A stretch of DNA of 64,000 nucleotides from Leptospira ryugenii (GCF_003114855.1 NZ_BFBB01000003.1:62001-126000); one strand, 5' to 3'. Shown: positions 15,828 through 24,319, counted from the stretch's first letter. Program-made: numbers and translations. The notes: generated by a model not told the origin, from the sequence alone.

Positions 15828-15997
15828 AGCTCTCTCCTGTCCTTCCTGGATATGTAGTCCAAAATTTCTATTAGTACAATAAAAACTAAAAGACTATACG
15901 GGATGCGCTCCGGAGCCCAAAAGTTCTTTGATCCCGAAAGACGAAAAATCCAAAAGGTAAGGATAAATGAAGTAACAATGATTATCAGCTTTCTCAT
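15824..15997 (-). CDS. Small two-TM protein (57 aa)
   Basis: The frame starts MRKLIIIVTSFILTFWIFRL and has a second hydrophobic segment (YSLLVFIVLIEILDYI). Both ends overlap neighbours by 4 bp (ATGA). The function is unknown; a membrane microprotein of the early region. Confidence 0.5.
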   Translation of the reverse strand: MRKLIIIVTSFILTFWIFRLSGSKNFWAPERIPYSLLVFIVLIEILDYISRKDRREL

Positions 15998-16416
15998 TCG
16001 TATCCTATCTCAATTCGGAATAGCTTTCCAATTCTCTTTCTGTAATAATCTTCCTTTCGTTTCGAATACTTTCTAAGAGTTGTAAAGATAGTGAAGTTGT
16101 AATGATCCTGAAAGAATAATAATAGATACTTTCCTTTCTTCATTAGTTTGAATGTTCCTCCTGGATATCGAGTATCATAATTCAAGAAAGGTTCACTCAA
16201 GTCTTCTAGGTTAACAACAAGCACCTCGATGAGAGCAGAGAATTTAGGTATAGACTTACCTAAAGTTCCAAACTTGAGATAATAGTTTGAAAATTTAATA
16301 CTATTCCTAATCCATTCTGGATTCTTTTTTAGTTCTGCAAGTTGCGCCTTAGTAAATCTATTCGCATCCATCGAATCAAGAGGGCTTATTCGTTGCTTAA
16401 ATGTAAAATCACTCAT
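15994..16416 (-). CDS. Unknown 140-aa protein
   Basis: The start at 16416 (MSDFTFKQRISPLDSMDANR) is chosen for an AAGGAT site at normal distance; the longer form from 16440 has none. The C-terminal part is basic and beta-rich (GGTFKLMKKGKYLLLFFQD). No domain recognised. Confidence 0.45.
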   Translation of the reverse strand: MSDFTFKQRISPLDSMDANRFTKAQLAELKKNPEWIRNSIKFSNYYLKFGTLGKSIPKFSALIEVLVVNLEDLSEPFLNYDTRYPGGTFKLMKKGKYLLLFFQDHYNFTIFTTLRKYSKRKEDYYRKRIGKLFRIEIGYE

Positions 16417-16417
16417 A

Positions 16418-16510
16418 CTAAAATATCCTTGCGATAACATAACCTATGACAAATGATACAAGAACTATCATCGTCTCTGAATCAATAGAAACATCACAAA
16501 TCGGTATCAT
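16418..16510 (-). CDS. Transmembrane microprotein (30 aa)
   Basis: The frame MIPICDVSIDSETMIVLVSF continues VIGYVIARIF and is mostly one membrane segment. Its ATG overlaps the stop of the preceding gene (ATGA) and it ends 1 bp before the next start, so it fits exactly in the coupled gene train. Confidence 0.4.
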   Translation of the reverse strand: MIPICDVSIDSETMIVLVSFVIGYVIARIF

Positions 16511-16674
16511 TTTAATAACGTCGTAATGGCGAATTCGACACCTAAGATAAATATAGATCTTTTGAAATAATCTATATCATCCAAGACTTGATCTTCACTT
16601 CCACTATAGAGTTTTCTCGCCTCCGCTTCCGCTTTTGATCTCAAATCCTCAATCTTTTGAATCGGTATCTCCAT
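16507..16674 (-). CDS. Small protein (55 aa), first of the overlapping gene train
   Basis: The start at 16674 (MEIPIQKIEDLRSKAEAEAR) follows AAGGAG by 9 bases. The upstream extension would cross the 22-bp operator-like site, so the operator lies in its promoter region. An amphipathic N-terminal helix and a hydrophobic C-terminus are visible. Function unknown. Confidence 0.5.
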   Translation of the reverse strand: MEIPIQKIEDLRSKAEAEARKLYSGSEDQVLDDIDYFKRSIFILGVEFAITTLLK

Positions 16675-16705
16675 TTTACTTTTCTCCTTTTTGAAAGTTT
16701 TTGTT

Positions 16706-16727
16706 AAAATGACGACATGACGACATG
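16706..16727 (+). promoter_or_regulatory. Operator-like site, two direct ATGACGAC repeats (copy 2)
   Basis: Identical over 22 bp to the site at 1305-1326. It lies between the stop of the replication gene (16730) and the first gene of the small-gene train (start 16674), where a promoter for that train is expected. The orientation relative to its gene is opposite to copy 1. Confidence 0.55.
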
Positions 16728-16729
16728 GC

Positions 16730-18196
16730 TTAATTTTGCTCATTTACCAGGAATTGTTTACCGGAAGAATTCGTTCTTCTTCTCTCGAATCCTAATTGAA
16801 CCAAGCCTCTACCTATCCAACGAACGTCCATTTTGAAGAAAGGATGCTTTGGATGAATGTATAGGTAAATATCAGTAGCACTTAACCATTTATGCTTTTT
16901 ATTTTTAAGATTTATTTGGTTTAAAGGTAGTGGCCGGAAGTATCTAAGAATGATCTCAAATTCATTATTAGAATATTCGTATTGAAGATTATTTGTTGTA
17001 ATCGCAAAATTCTCTTCCGGAGTCATTCGAATGTTTTGAATCTTTGCCTTAGTATATTTTTGATATACTTGCGACCAAAATTTTTCTATAGGTATTCTTT
17101 GGAATTTTGAAACTTTAATTGGCTCTGCTAAAGAGAAGACTATGAATCGACGGTTTCCGGTATTATCAATTAGAAACTCAACCTTATTGCATGCACCAAG
17201 AAAATTGGCCATCCTATCCCACTGTCGAGCGTTCTTACCGTAAGCAGCTCTTTCGATTGCGAATGAACTTGAAAGAAAGGCTTTTAAATCAGCGGCTTCG
17301 GTTTTCTTTGTTATCCGGTCAATCTCATCTAAATTCCAAATAAAGACTCCGGAAGCCATCATCACCAAATCTTTAGATTTGAAATTTTCGGGAATCCGAG
17401 CTGTATAGTATGGAAGCAATGCTTTCGGAATTAATCCATTAATGAAGGTAGATTTATACCATCCCTGTGCTCCTTGAAGAATGAGACAAAATTCATTTCT
17501 AAAAGGCAAATCTGAATATAAAGTATGAAGAGAAGCCAAGAGCCACTTCTCAAAATAGGTTCTAAATTTAATTTCATTCGTAACCTTAATACAAGAGCAT
17601 ACTTGCCCGATCCAATCGGTCTTTCCATCCCATTGGTCAGCTATTGAAGGAAAGTATTCTTTAACTGGATGATAAGAAGGAATGAAACTCGAATTAAGGA
17701 TAGAAAGAAGTGTATCTTTAGAAATATACTTAAATTCTTTTTGTCTTCTAAGGCTAAGGTAAAGATCTGAAAAATCTCTATCACTCCAAAGAATATAATC
17801 TTTGGAGCCTTTCGGTTTAAATTCTAGGCATTGGTTTAAAACATTGAATCTTGCTACCAAATTTTCATTTAGGTAATTCTCAAGTTTATGGACTTCTCCG
17901 TCATAGTCGATCTTATCAGATTTCTTTTGAACTTTTGTCGTATCAATTTTTTCCGATACAATTAATTCGACCTTTCTCTTACCGATAGAATTGGCCACTG
18001 CTTGGCCTAACTGATCAAAGTATTTATTCTCGATATGCTTTTTTACACTGAGTGCACCTGTTCCATTTAATGAAAATATTACTCTTGCATCAGTTAATTT
18101 ATGAAGTGCAAACTCCTTAAAAAAACGATCATAATACATTTTAGGAATGACCTTTTCAATTTCTTTCTTTATTTGATTTTCAATTTGATCAGACAT
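16730..18196 (-). CDS. Replication protein: DnaA-N-like domain plus VirE-type SF3 helicase
   Basis: This 488-aa protein has the P-loop GAQGWYKST (about residue 242), Walker B VFIWNLDEID (~285) and a motif GACNKVEFLIDNTGNRRF, which is the pattern of the virulence-associated E / D5-like helicase family used by phages and satellites. The first ~80 residues (IPKMYYDRFFKEFALHKLTD, then VKKHIENKYFDQLGQAVANS) resemble the DnaA N-terminal domain that contacts the replicative helicase. The C-terminus looks like a winged helix. It is the only clear ATPase of the element and should initiate its replication. The upstream zinc-ribbon gene overlaps it by 8 bp. Confidence 0.7.
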   Translation of the reverse strand: MSDQIENQIKKEIEKVIPKMYYDRFFKEFALHKLTDARVIFSLNGTGALSVKKHIENKYFDQLGQAVANSIGKRKVELIVSEKIDTTKVQKKSDKIDYDGEVHKLENYLNENLVARFNVLNQCLEFKPKGSKDYILWSDRDFSDLYLSLRRQKEFKYISKDTLLSILNSSFIPSYHPVKEYFPSIADQWDGKTDWIGQVCSCIKVTNEIKFRTYFEKWLLASLHTLYSDLPFRNEFCLILQGAQGWYKSTFINGLIPKALLPYYTARIPENFKSKDLVMMASGVFIWNLDEIDRITKKTEAADLKAFLSSSFAIERAAYGKNARQWDRMANFLGACNKVEFLIDNTGNRRFIVFSLAEPIKVSKFQRIPIEKFWSQVYQKYTKAKIQNIRMTPEENFAITTNNLQYEYSNNEFEIILRYFRPLPLNQINLKNKKHKWLSATDIYLYIHPKHPFFKMDVRWIGRGLVQLGFERRRTNSSGKQFLVNEQN

Positions 18197-18359
18197 ATCC
18201 TCGAATCCTTGAAGGCTTTAAAATACTGACTTTGATTTTCTTAAAATAATCTGATAAGCAGAATTTGCATAAATTATATTGGTATAACTTAACATTGATT
18301 GCACCACAACTTGCACATTTTGGAATCTCAACTTCCTTTTCTTTATACTGATTATTCAT
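18189..18359 (-). CDS. Small zinc-ribbon protein (56 aa)
   Basis: The product (MNNQYKEKEVEIPKCASCGA, later CKFC) has a CxxC-x15-CxxC zinc knuckle pair and a basic C-terminus. It lies between integrase (gap 3 bp) and replication protein (overlap 8 bp). Likely an accessory DNA-binding protein of replication or excision. Confidence 0.6.
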   Translation of the reverse strand: MNNQYKEKEVEIPKCASCGAINVKLYQYNLCKFCLSDYFKKIKVSILKPSRIRGYV

Positions 18360-18362
18360 TCT

Positions 18363-19193
18363 CTACGCGATCTTCCCGAAATTTTTCATAATGGCATCTT
18401 TCGATAAATTTGAATGTAAATAAGTACGAGCTAAGATATCTGGACTGTTTCCCATAAACTCGGATACTGCTCCGATATCATTCCCATCTTTAATTTGATT
18501 TGTTGCGAAGGTATGCCTAAATAAGTAAGGATAGATTCTTCTTTTAAGAAGATTCTTAGATAATTTATTAACCATCTTTTCAATGGCGTTTACCGAAAGA
18601 GGGTCTCCGGTTACTGATTCGAATAGATGAGTCTTCCCTTCATAGGTTGATCGAATCTCTTCAAATAGTAATTTAGGAATTAAGATAAAACGAATTCGCT
18701 CCTGTTTTCCATTGATTTTAATTTCTATGTCACCATCTAAAGGTGCACAGTCTTTAAGCTTTATGCGTGTTATCTCACCTGGACGAATTCCAGTAGCCCA
18801 AAGGAATCTACATAAGACTCTCTGACGATCTGTAGCGTGTTTTACGATACGTTCCATTTCTGAGACCGTCAAAAGATCCGATTCCCTCAGTCTGTTATTC
18901 GGGATCTTCATTTTTATTGAGTCTTTAATAACTTTGTGTAAATATTCTACAAATCCTTCAAATTTAGGATTTCCAACTGTCGATAATTTAACAGCGAGCA
19001 ATAAGGCGAATTTATCAGCCTTCAATGTTTTTGTGGAAATTCCTAACCTTCTTCGCTCTAATAAATAATTAACTAAAGTTTCAGGATCTATTTTTTTGCA
19101 ATTTGTAGTTTTAAAGAAAAATAAAACTCTATTCTTGTCTCTCTTATTCAGGAGATTAAATTTAATTTTGTTATGCGATATACTTCTATTCAT
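18363..19193 (-). CDS. Tyrosine recombinase (integrase) of the tRNA-Leu element
   Basis: This 276-aa protein has a SAM-like N-terminal half and a catalytic half with TGIRPGEI (first Arg), YPYLFRHTFATNQ (second Arg), EFMGNSPDI and RTYLH (Tyr nucleophile). Compared with the usual HxLRHT and LGHSS motifs, the first His is Tyr and the last His is Asn, two changes at semi-conserved catalytic positions. Its location 79 bp from attR and the att repeats show it is the integrase of this element. A perfect 7-5-7 inverted repeat lies just before its ATG. Confidence 0.85.
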   Translation of the reverse strand: MNRSISHNKIKFNLLNKRDKNRVLFFFKTTNCKKIDPETLVNYLLERRRLGISTKTLKADKFALLLAVKLSTVGNPKFEGFVEYLHKVIKDSIKMKIPNNRLRESDLLTVSEMERIVKHATDRQRVLCRFLWATGIRPGEITRIKLKDCAPLDGDIEIKINGKQERIRFILIPKLLFEEIRSTYEGKTHLFESVTGDPLSVNAIEKMVNKLSKNLLKRRIYPYLFRHTFATNQIKDGNDIGAVSEFMGNSPDILARTYLHSNLSKDAIMKNFGKIA

Positions 19194-19194
19194 T

Positions 19195-19213
19195 GTTATA
19201 CTAATCGTATAAC
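19195..19213 (-). promoter_or_regulatory. Palindromic operator before integrase
   Basis: GTTATAC-TAATC-GTATAAC is a perfect 7-bp inverted repeat with 5-bp spacer, ending one base upstream of the integrase start codon. It would cover the ribosome binding region or promoter, so a repressor site is likely. Confidence 0.55.
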
Positions 19214-19258
19214 CATGAGTCTAAAATTAAAAATTAGTTAGGTGATATTATCTCTAAA

Positions 19259-20545
19259 TTAGGCTGAGGAATTCAAGTCCCTCCGCCCGCAGTTCTCATT
19301 AACATCCCACACAAACTCTCCTTCCTCTCGACTCCCTAGAAGAAGACTCCTCAGACCATCTGCATACCTTACGTTCCCTAGAAAGCTCATCTCGTCTAAG
19401 TATAGCTGGCTCCACTTAGGACTTATATAGTGGTAACTTCTAAAGGACTGCTTTAAGATATTATTCCTTGCTTCCGCTCCATTTGAGGATACTCCTTCTT
19501 TCGTCACCCACCTTTCTCTACTTAGGTTATACCTAGGATCATTACTCTTCTTACTATGATTCACCATCCTATGGTTCTTTCTATCCCAGATAAATGTGTA
19601 GCCTTCATCTGTGAAAAGTATGGTGTTCTTTGGTATCTTGTCATCTAAGTCTTTTGCGAGATACCTCTCATGGTTTAAGGGTATACTCTTATAAAAAGTC
19701 ATTCCGTGGTTTATCCCTACTGTATGAACTAATACTCCCTTTTGTTCCCCTCCAAGTGAGTTACTTAAGTAGATAGATGAAGTTCCCGTCTTATACCGCC
19801 TACTTCGGTGTTTGTTGGCTCTTAGGCTGGAACTATAGAGCACTACACTATCCGCAACCGCAACAGGCTGATTCATAAGGGATTTTTTGAGGTCTCCTTC
19901 TAAGGGTAACCTTACCTCTTTACTTGCTTCCTCTAGTTCTTGGTAGAGTTGTTTCTTCAGGCTTACATTTAGAAGTGTGAGGAATACTTGGATTCGCTTC
20001 TTTAAAAAATAGGCAGTATTGTAGGGAAGGTTTAGCTTTCTTGCTATCTCTTGGGAGGTCACTACCTTAGGGTATTGGAGGATTTGATCCTGTAAGATGA
20101 AGGATATATAGGATAGAGGTAGTTTGGTATTCTGGAAGGGAGTATTGGCTGTTAGGCTGATTTGTTTATGGCAATGAGAACAGCGTGCCACGGATTCCCT
20201 TCCCTTTACCTTAAAGTAACTGAGCCTTGGGTCTTTTCTGGATTCTTTACAATCACATTGTTTGGGGAAAAGAGTTTGGAGGATATGGAGTGTTCTAAGA
20301 GTGTATTCCTTTCTGATGATAGGAGTATCTAGGATGTTGATATGCTTAGGGTATGGTCTATAGGTGTTAGGAAGGAACTTGGATAAGAGAGATGAGGGTG
20401 GGAGTGAATGAGAACGGCGAGAGGTAAATTTTGTGTGGCTTCTTGGGGAGGTTCTTGTCATTTTAAGGCTCTGGGCTTGTAAGTCTGTGGAATTGGATAG
20501 AATAGCAGTATTAGGGTGAATTTCTTTCGAATTGGTATTTATCAT
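19259..20545 (-). CDS. IS1595-family (ISXO2-like) transposase
   Basis: The 428-aa product has an N-terminal zinc-binding region (CDCKES, then RCSHCHKQISLT), a helix-turn-helix (TSQEIARKLNLPYNTAYFLK) and a DDE-type core (AVADSVV, LFTDEGYTF, then NNILKQSFRSYHYISPKW and LYLDEMSFLGN), the layout of IS1595 transposases. The start at 20545 (MINTNSK) is chosen because TTGACA (20579-20584) and TATAAT (20558-20563) with a 15-bp spacer lie directly before it, and the decayed copy at 56196 begins with the same MIN context. The last ~11 codons read through attR, so the natural C-terminus was altered by element integration or IS truncation. Confidence 0.8.
   Translation of the reverse strand: MINTNSKEIHPNTAILSNSTDLQAQSLKMTRTSPRSHTKFTSRRSHSLPPSSLLSKFLPNTYRPYPKHINILDTPIIRKEYTLRTLHILQTLFPKQCDCKESRKDPRLSYFKVKGRESVARCSHCHKQISLTANTPFQNTKLPLSYISFILQDQILQYPKVVTSQEIARKLNLPYNTAYFLKKRIQVFLTLLNVSLKKQLYQELEEASKEVRLPLEGDLKKSLMNQPVAVADSVVLYSSSLRANKHRSRRYKTGTSSIYLSNSLGGEQKGVLVHTVGINHGMTFYKSIPLNHERYLAKDLDDKIPKNTILFTDEGYTFIWDRKNHRMVNHSKKSNDPRYNLSRERWVTKEGVSSNGAEARNNILKQSFRSYHYISPKWSQLYLDEMSFLGNVRYADGLRSLLLGSREEGEFVWDVNENCGRRDLNSSA
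19272..19296 (+). repeat. attR: 25-bp direct repeat of the tRNA-Leu 3' end
   Basis: Perfect copy of 950-974. Only the tRNA 3' fragment is present. It overlaps the end of the transposase frame on the minus strand. Confidence 0.93.
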
Positions 20546-20557
20546 GCCTTGGTCTCC

Positions 20558-20584
20558 ATTATACGATGCTTGGAGAACTGTCAA
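20558..20584 (-). promoter_or_regulatory. Promoter of the intact IS1595 transposase
   Basis: On the minus strand TTGACA (20584-20579) is followed after 15 bp by TATAAT (20563-20558). The ATG is 12 bp further. The decayed copy keeps TTGACA-N15-TATAGT at 56158-56184, which supports the call. Confidence 0.65.
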
Positions 20585-20630
20585 GGAAGAATGTACATAG
20601 GCATGAGTAATCGCTAAGAATCTTTGCTTT

Positions 20631-20750
20631 GGGCGAGTCCCCTACACTTCGTTACGGGGTCGGAGTTCTTCGGAGTCCGCTATTCGCTCCCGTCCCTCAC
20701 CTCATTTCTGGTTGGCGGTGAGTGACCAAGTCCTCCGAGTTCCTCTCGCA
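20631..20750 (-). repeat. ~115-bp IS-associated dispersed repeat, copy A
   Basis: From GGGCGAGTCCCCT to CGAGTTCCTCTCGCA this segment matches, with small gaps, the reverse complement of 55986-56096. Both copies stand 45-65 bp upstream of the promoter of an IS1595-type transposase frame. It is GC-rich compared with its surroundings. Confidence 0.75.
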
Positions 20751-20886
20751 GAGAAATAAAAATCGATATCCAAAATTTAATTTTGTTGCTCTCTTGATCG
20801 CATCTCTCTACGTTAGCTTTTTGATAGATTGCTACCCGTTATACGTTTACATTGTGCTATCAATTAAATTATCGTAGGTAAAAAAC

Positions 20887-21804
20887 ATGGCAGAAAACGA
20901 AACCGATTCAAATCAACAAGTTGATGATAAAAGCAAACTTACGCTCATAGAATTAGTTGGATGTATTTTATTAATTGTAGCTCTAAAAGATCTCCCTTTA
21001 TTTATTTTATTATTCCCGATAGGTGTTATACTTTTAAGAAAAAAAATATTACTTTTATTCAAATCTATAAAAAAAACAGGAGAATATACATTAGGCAAAA
21101 TGCTTTTATTTGGCTACATTATTTCTGCATGTATAATGATCTCTATAAAAACACCTGAGTTACTTTCCATAAGGGAAAAAAATCTTACTTATGAAGAAGG
21201 AAAAAAGTTAATCGAAATTGGAAATATAGACGAAGGTCTCACCAAATTAGAATCAATTAAAGATAGATTGAAGGATGAGGAACTATTACTTTATGAAAAT
21301 ACACTCCTAGCAATAAAAATACGTGCGAAAGAGAATATAAGGGAGATAAAACATTTTAACGACCTTTTGAAATCAATTACAGAAGAGCAGTTCTTATCCA
21401 TAGAGGAAGGAAATTTTCTCAATTTAACTCCTAACAATGATTTAAATAAACTATTGAGCCAAACCTTAAAAAATAATAAAAAAATATGGACTCAAATGAA
21501 ATTAGAACAATTGAAACTGGAAGAAATGAAATTAATTGTTGCAGAAAAGAAAGAAAGACAGAAGAAAATAGATAGTCACTTTTCTTATTTCAATGGCTCG
21601 AATAAACGTTTAGTTGAATATGTAAAGGATAGATTACATGATCCGAGTAGTTTTGAACATGTGAAAACTGTTTACAGCGATAAGGGAAAATATATTGATA
21701 TAACTATGGCATATCGGGCAAAAAATGTTTTTGGTGGTCTAGTGCTAAATTCAATAAAAGCTCATCTCTATTTAGAAAATAACCATCTAGAAGTCTTTCA
21801 ATAA
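20887..21804 (+). CDS. Membrane protein with C-terminal conserved domain, unknown
   Basis: This 305-aa protein has hydrophobic segments at about 18-50 and 68-88, a helical/coiled middle part and a C-terminal domain beginning VKDRLHDPSSFEHVKTVYSD and continuing DITMAYRAKNVFGGLVLNSI. The pattern DPxSFEHV...YRAKNxFGG is shared by many hypothetical proteins of phages and islands, function unknown. It stands alone, on the plus strand, just inside the IS-bounded island. Confidence 0.6.
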   Translation: MAENETDSNQQVDDKSKLTLIELVGCILLIVALKDLPLFILLFPIGVILLRKKILLLFKSIKKTGEYTLGKMLLFGYIISACIMISIKTPELLSIREKNLTYEEGKKLIEIGNIDEGLTKLESIKDRLKDEELLLYENTLLAIKIRAKENIREIKHFNDLLKSITEEQFLSIEEGNFLNLTPNNDLNKLLSQTLKNNKKIWTQMKLEQLKLEEMKLIVAEKKERQKKIDSHFSYFNGSNKRLVEYVKDRLHDPSSFEHVKTVYSDKGKYIDITMAYRAKNVFGGLVLNSIKAHLYLENNHLEVFQ

Positions 21805-22079
21805 ACAAAAAAAAATGAAGAACTAAATTTTAAATTCGTCTAACATATACATTGCTGTCATTGGTAAAATTCGAAATCTTTCGAGATGACCAATGAACAA
21901 GTTTGGAAAAGAAAGCATGGTTCCCGATCCATTTCAAAATCGGGCAATGTATGTGATAGAGAAGGCTGGTTGAAAAAATGTAATTCCTCGTCCGTAATGA
22001 TCAGCCTTAAATTGAAAGATCATCTTCAACCTGAAACTTTTTCTCTGTGATAATAATCTAATCTTTTCAGCAGAGAAAT

Positions 22080-22481
22080 TTACTGTTCCCGCTCCTTCTT
22101 ATTCATATCAGCCAGTAAGTCTTGAATTCCTGCAAATTGTTCGTAAATTGTAATTAACACATGTTTACCCTTACTGCTCAATGAAATTAATTTTTGACTT
22201 TTATCCTAAGGATTATCCTTTTCGATAATCAATTTCTGTTGAATCAGTCTTTTTATTATCTCTATTCCAGTGGAGTTATCTATAATATTCGTTTCAATTG
22301 CTTCCATTTTGGAACAGGACTTTAAATAATCAATGTGAGATAAAATTGCAAAATCATCTACGCCGAATAAACCATTGCTAGAGAGAACGGGCTTTACGAG
22401 GAGTCGGATAAATTTTCCTAATCTCCAAACTAGAAATGTTGGCTCGGAGGATAAGTAAGGAAATTTGTAGAGATCGTTCAT
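22080..22481 (-). pseudogene. MarR-family regulator with internal TAG stop
   Basis: The frame starts MNDLYKFPYLSSEPTFLVWR and shows a winged-helix core (FGVDDFAILSHIDYLKSCSK, STGIEIIKRLIQQKLIIEKD). A TAG at 22206-22208 interrupts it; the same frame then continues DKSQKLISLSSKGKHVLITI to a TAA at 22080, which is the rest of the wing and dimerisation helix. Total length without the stop is 133 residues, normal for MarR. One nonsense mutation therefore separates it from an intact gene. Confidence 0.7.
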
Positions 22482-23362
22482 TTTGTTATAATATTTACTT
22501 TAAGTAGAATCTTGAATTTTCTGATTGTTTTGCTGATTATCTTTTTGAAACGAGTTTTTCGTAATTTTGTAAGTTCCTCGACTTTTCCTTTACTTTGTTG
22601 ATTTTTGAAAGATCGAATACTTGACTAGATATATAAGTTATACGGTTAAGATCAATTCCGTCAAAAATTTTGAATGTATAAAATAAAGATTCTACTACCA
22701 TTTGATAAAATTTCAAGAGCAACAAATTCTCGATATCGTTCTTAACTTCTGAATTACTTATTTACATCTAGCTGTAGCAACGAAAAGGAAAAATACTACT
22801 CACGAAGGTGCAAAACACAAATTGATATATTTATATCGCAAAACACTTAGAATTCTCATGATAAAATTGGAGCTGGGATTGCCTCATCGGACTTGTGGAA
22901 ATCCGACTAATGCCTCAGGCAAGGTATCCTAGAGGGAGAGGATTTTCCTATTATTATCAAGGTTTAAGGATAAATAGTAAAAAAACGGGATAATCTAGCT
23001 CAATGACTAATTCTTTCAATCTAATTGGTCTTCGAAATCCTACCCCATATACCTCAAACATTGAAAATTCAAATAACCAGTAGCGAGGAGACTGTACATT
23101 ATAAGGAAGTTATTGTATAAAAATTTGATCAATCATTCAATGGAGCAATTCCCTACTTAGTTTCCTTTTTTTGAAGTAATTATCCAAGTAAGGCGAGTGG
23201 CTAGAGAAGCAAGTCAGGAAATCCGAAGCTGCCCCCCTTGCCGTTATTTTTAGTCTTTATTAAAATTATCCCTAATTAACAAATAGACAGAATTAACCTT
23301 TTGTTAGGTTATAGAAGCGAGAGCTAAAAACCCTTGCTTTATTTATGCATTGTGGAGAATAT
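22482..23362. other. Gene-poor region
   Basis: About 880 bp without a supported gene. A short leftward frame at 22537-22725 lacks a ribosome site. Around 22874-22920 there is a modest inverted repeat (TCGGA/TCCGA inside TGCC/GGCA). Nothing else stands out. Confidence 0.4.
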
Positions 23363-24319
23363 ATGTCTGCTGACGATCAATTAACCAGAGGATTTACTCA
23401 AGCTTTACTTGAGAGAATTGGACATCCTTTCATAGGTTCATTTTTCTTTACTTTTATCTTAACAAACTACGACATTCTAATAGAATTATTTGTAAACATA
23501 CAAGACCCTCTAGCTGTATTTTTTTTCAAAGACTCGCTTTATAGTGATTCGCTTTACCGAATAGGTTTACCAGCAGGAATGATGCTTGTTTTTCCTATAT
23601 TCATTCAAAATTTAAGTGATATAGTTTATACTTACTTCAAAGAGAAAACTAATACTTACATTGAAAATCGAAAGGAAAAAGAGAAGCTCGAAATTCATCT
23701 AAATAACATTAAAAATCTTCAGCGTAAGCTGGAAAAGCAAATCGATTTAAATAATCAAATCACCAAACAATCTATTTCAATCATTGAAATCTTACTTAAT
23801 TTATTAAAATCCCATGAAAAAAAACCATATTTACAAATTTTAGAAAGTAATGAATTACTCGAACAGGATGAGCTTGTCTCCTTCCTAACGAAAGAAAGTA
23901 AAATAACGTTTTTTAATAAAAATTTAACTTTTGTTGGAAGAGTATATTATAAAATTAATGACTACATATACATAGTTGAGTGTTTTGATGATGAACTATT
24001 AAAGAAATACCTTAAGATAAAATTAAAAGAAAAAATAGAACCTTTGCCTTGGAGTACTACCTACGTTGAAGTTGAAAGAAAAGGCGAATTTAATTTACGA
24101 GAAGAAAACAGCAGATCAATACGATTAATTTGTGCTAAACATCCTATTCAAACTGAATTCAAAATAGAAATTAATTCTATTAATAATCGAGAAATTAAAG
24201 AAAATCCCAATTTTTATCTCGAAAATATACTAAAAAGAAAAACACCGAAACCTATTGTTTATAAGAATAGATGGCATTATTTCAAAACATTCATATTTGG
24301 CAAAGAAGACGAAGAATAA
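23363..24319 (+). CDS. Two-TM membrane protein with coiled coil, unknown
   Basis: The start at 23363 (MSADDQLTRGFTQALLERIG) is preceded by GGAG at 6 bases; the Met at 23345 has no such site. The 318-aa product has membrane segments near residues 22-40 (FIGSFFFTFILTNYDILIEL) and 62-82, a coiled coil (about 95-145) and a cytoplasmic C-terminal domain. Proteins of this size with N-terminal membrane anchors are common in defence islands, but I do not recognise the family. Confidence 0.6.
   Translation: MSADDQLTRGFTQALLERIGHPFIGSFFFTFILTNYDILIELFVNIQDPLAVFFFKDSLYSDSLYRIGLPAGMMLVFPIFIQNLSDIVYTYFKEKTNTYIENRKEKEKLEIHLNNIKNLQRKLEKQIDLNNQITKQSISIIEILLNLLKSHEKKPYLQILESNELLEQDELVSFLTKESKITFFNKNLTFVGRVYYKINDYIYIVECFDDELLKKYLKIKLKEKIEPLPWSTTYVEVERKGEFNLREENSRSIRLICAKHPIQTEFKIEINSINNREIKENPNFYLENILKRKTPKPIVYKNRWHYFKTFIFGKEDEE

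Larger units (their letters stand above)
950..19296. mobile_element. 18.3-kb integrated element, candidate tailless phage (or satellite)
   Basis: The element is delimited by the 25-bp att repeats. It holds about 30 genes, nearly all leftward from integrase at the right end: integrase, zinc ribbon, replication ATPase, a train of small overlapping genes, then structural and lysis-type genes. Terminase, portal, tape measure, sheath and tube proteins are absent. At least seven gene products have a predicted single membrane segment, often at the C-terminus, beside two peptidoglycan- or peptide-bond-cleaving enzymes and a fibre-like protein. This suits a tailless, membrane-containing virion (tectivirus, corticovirus, FLiP or P23-77 style). 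I could not find a packaging ATPase, so a satellite or a decayed phage remains possible. The left cargo operon runs in the opposite direction. Confidence 0.75.

Noticed and set aside
22874..22920. attC-like or retron-like structured element
   Set aside because: The stem is short, no integron integrase or reverse transcriptase is nearby, and attC core sequences are missing.
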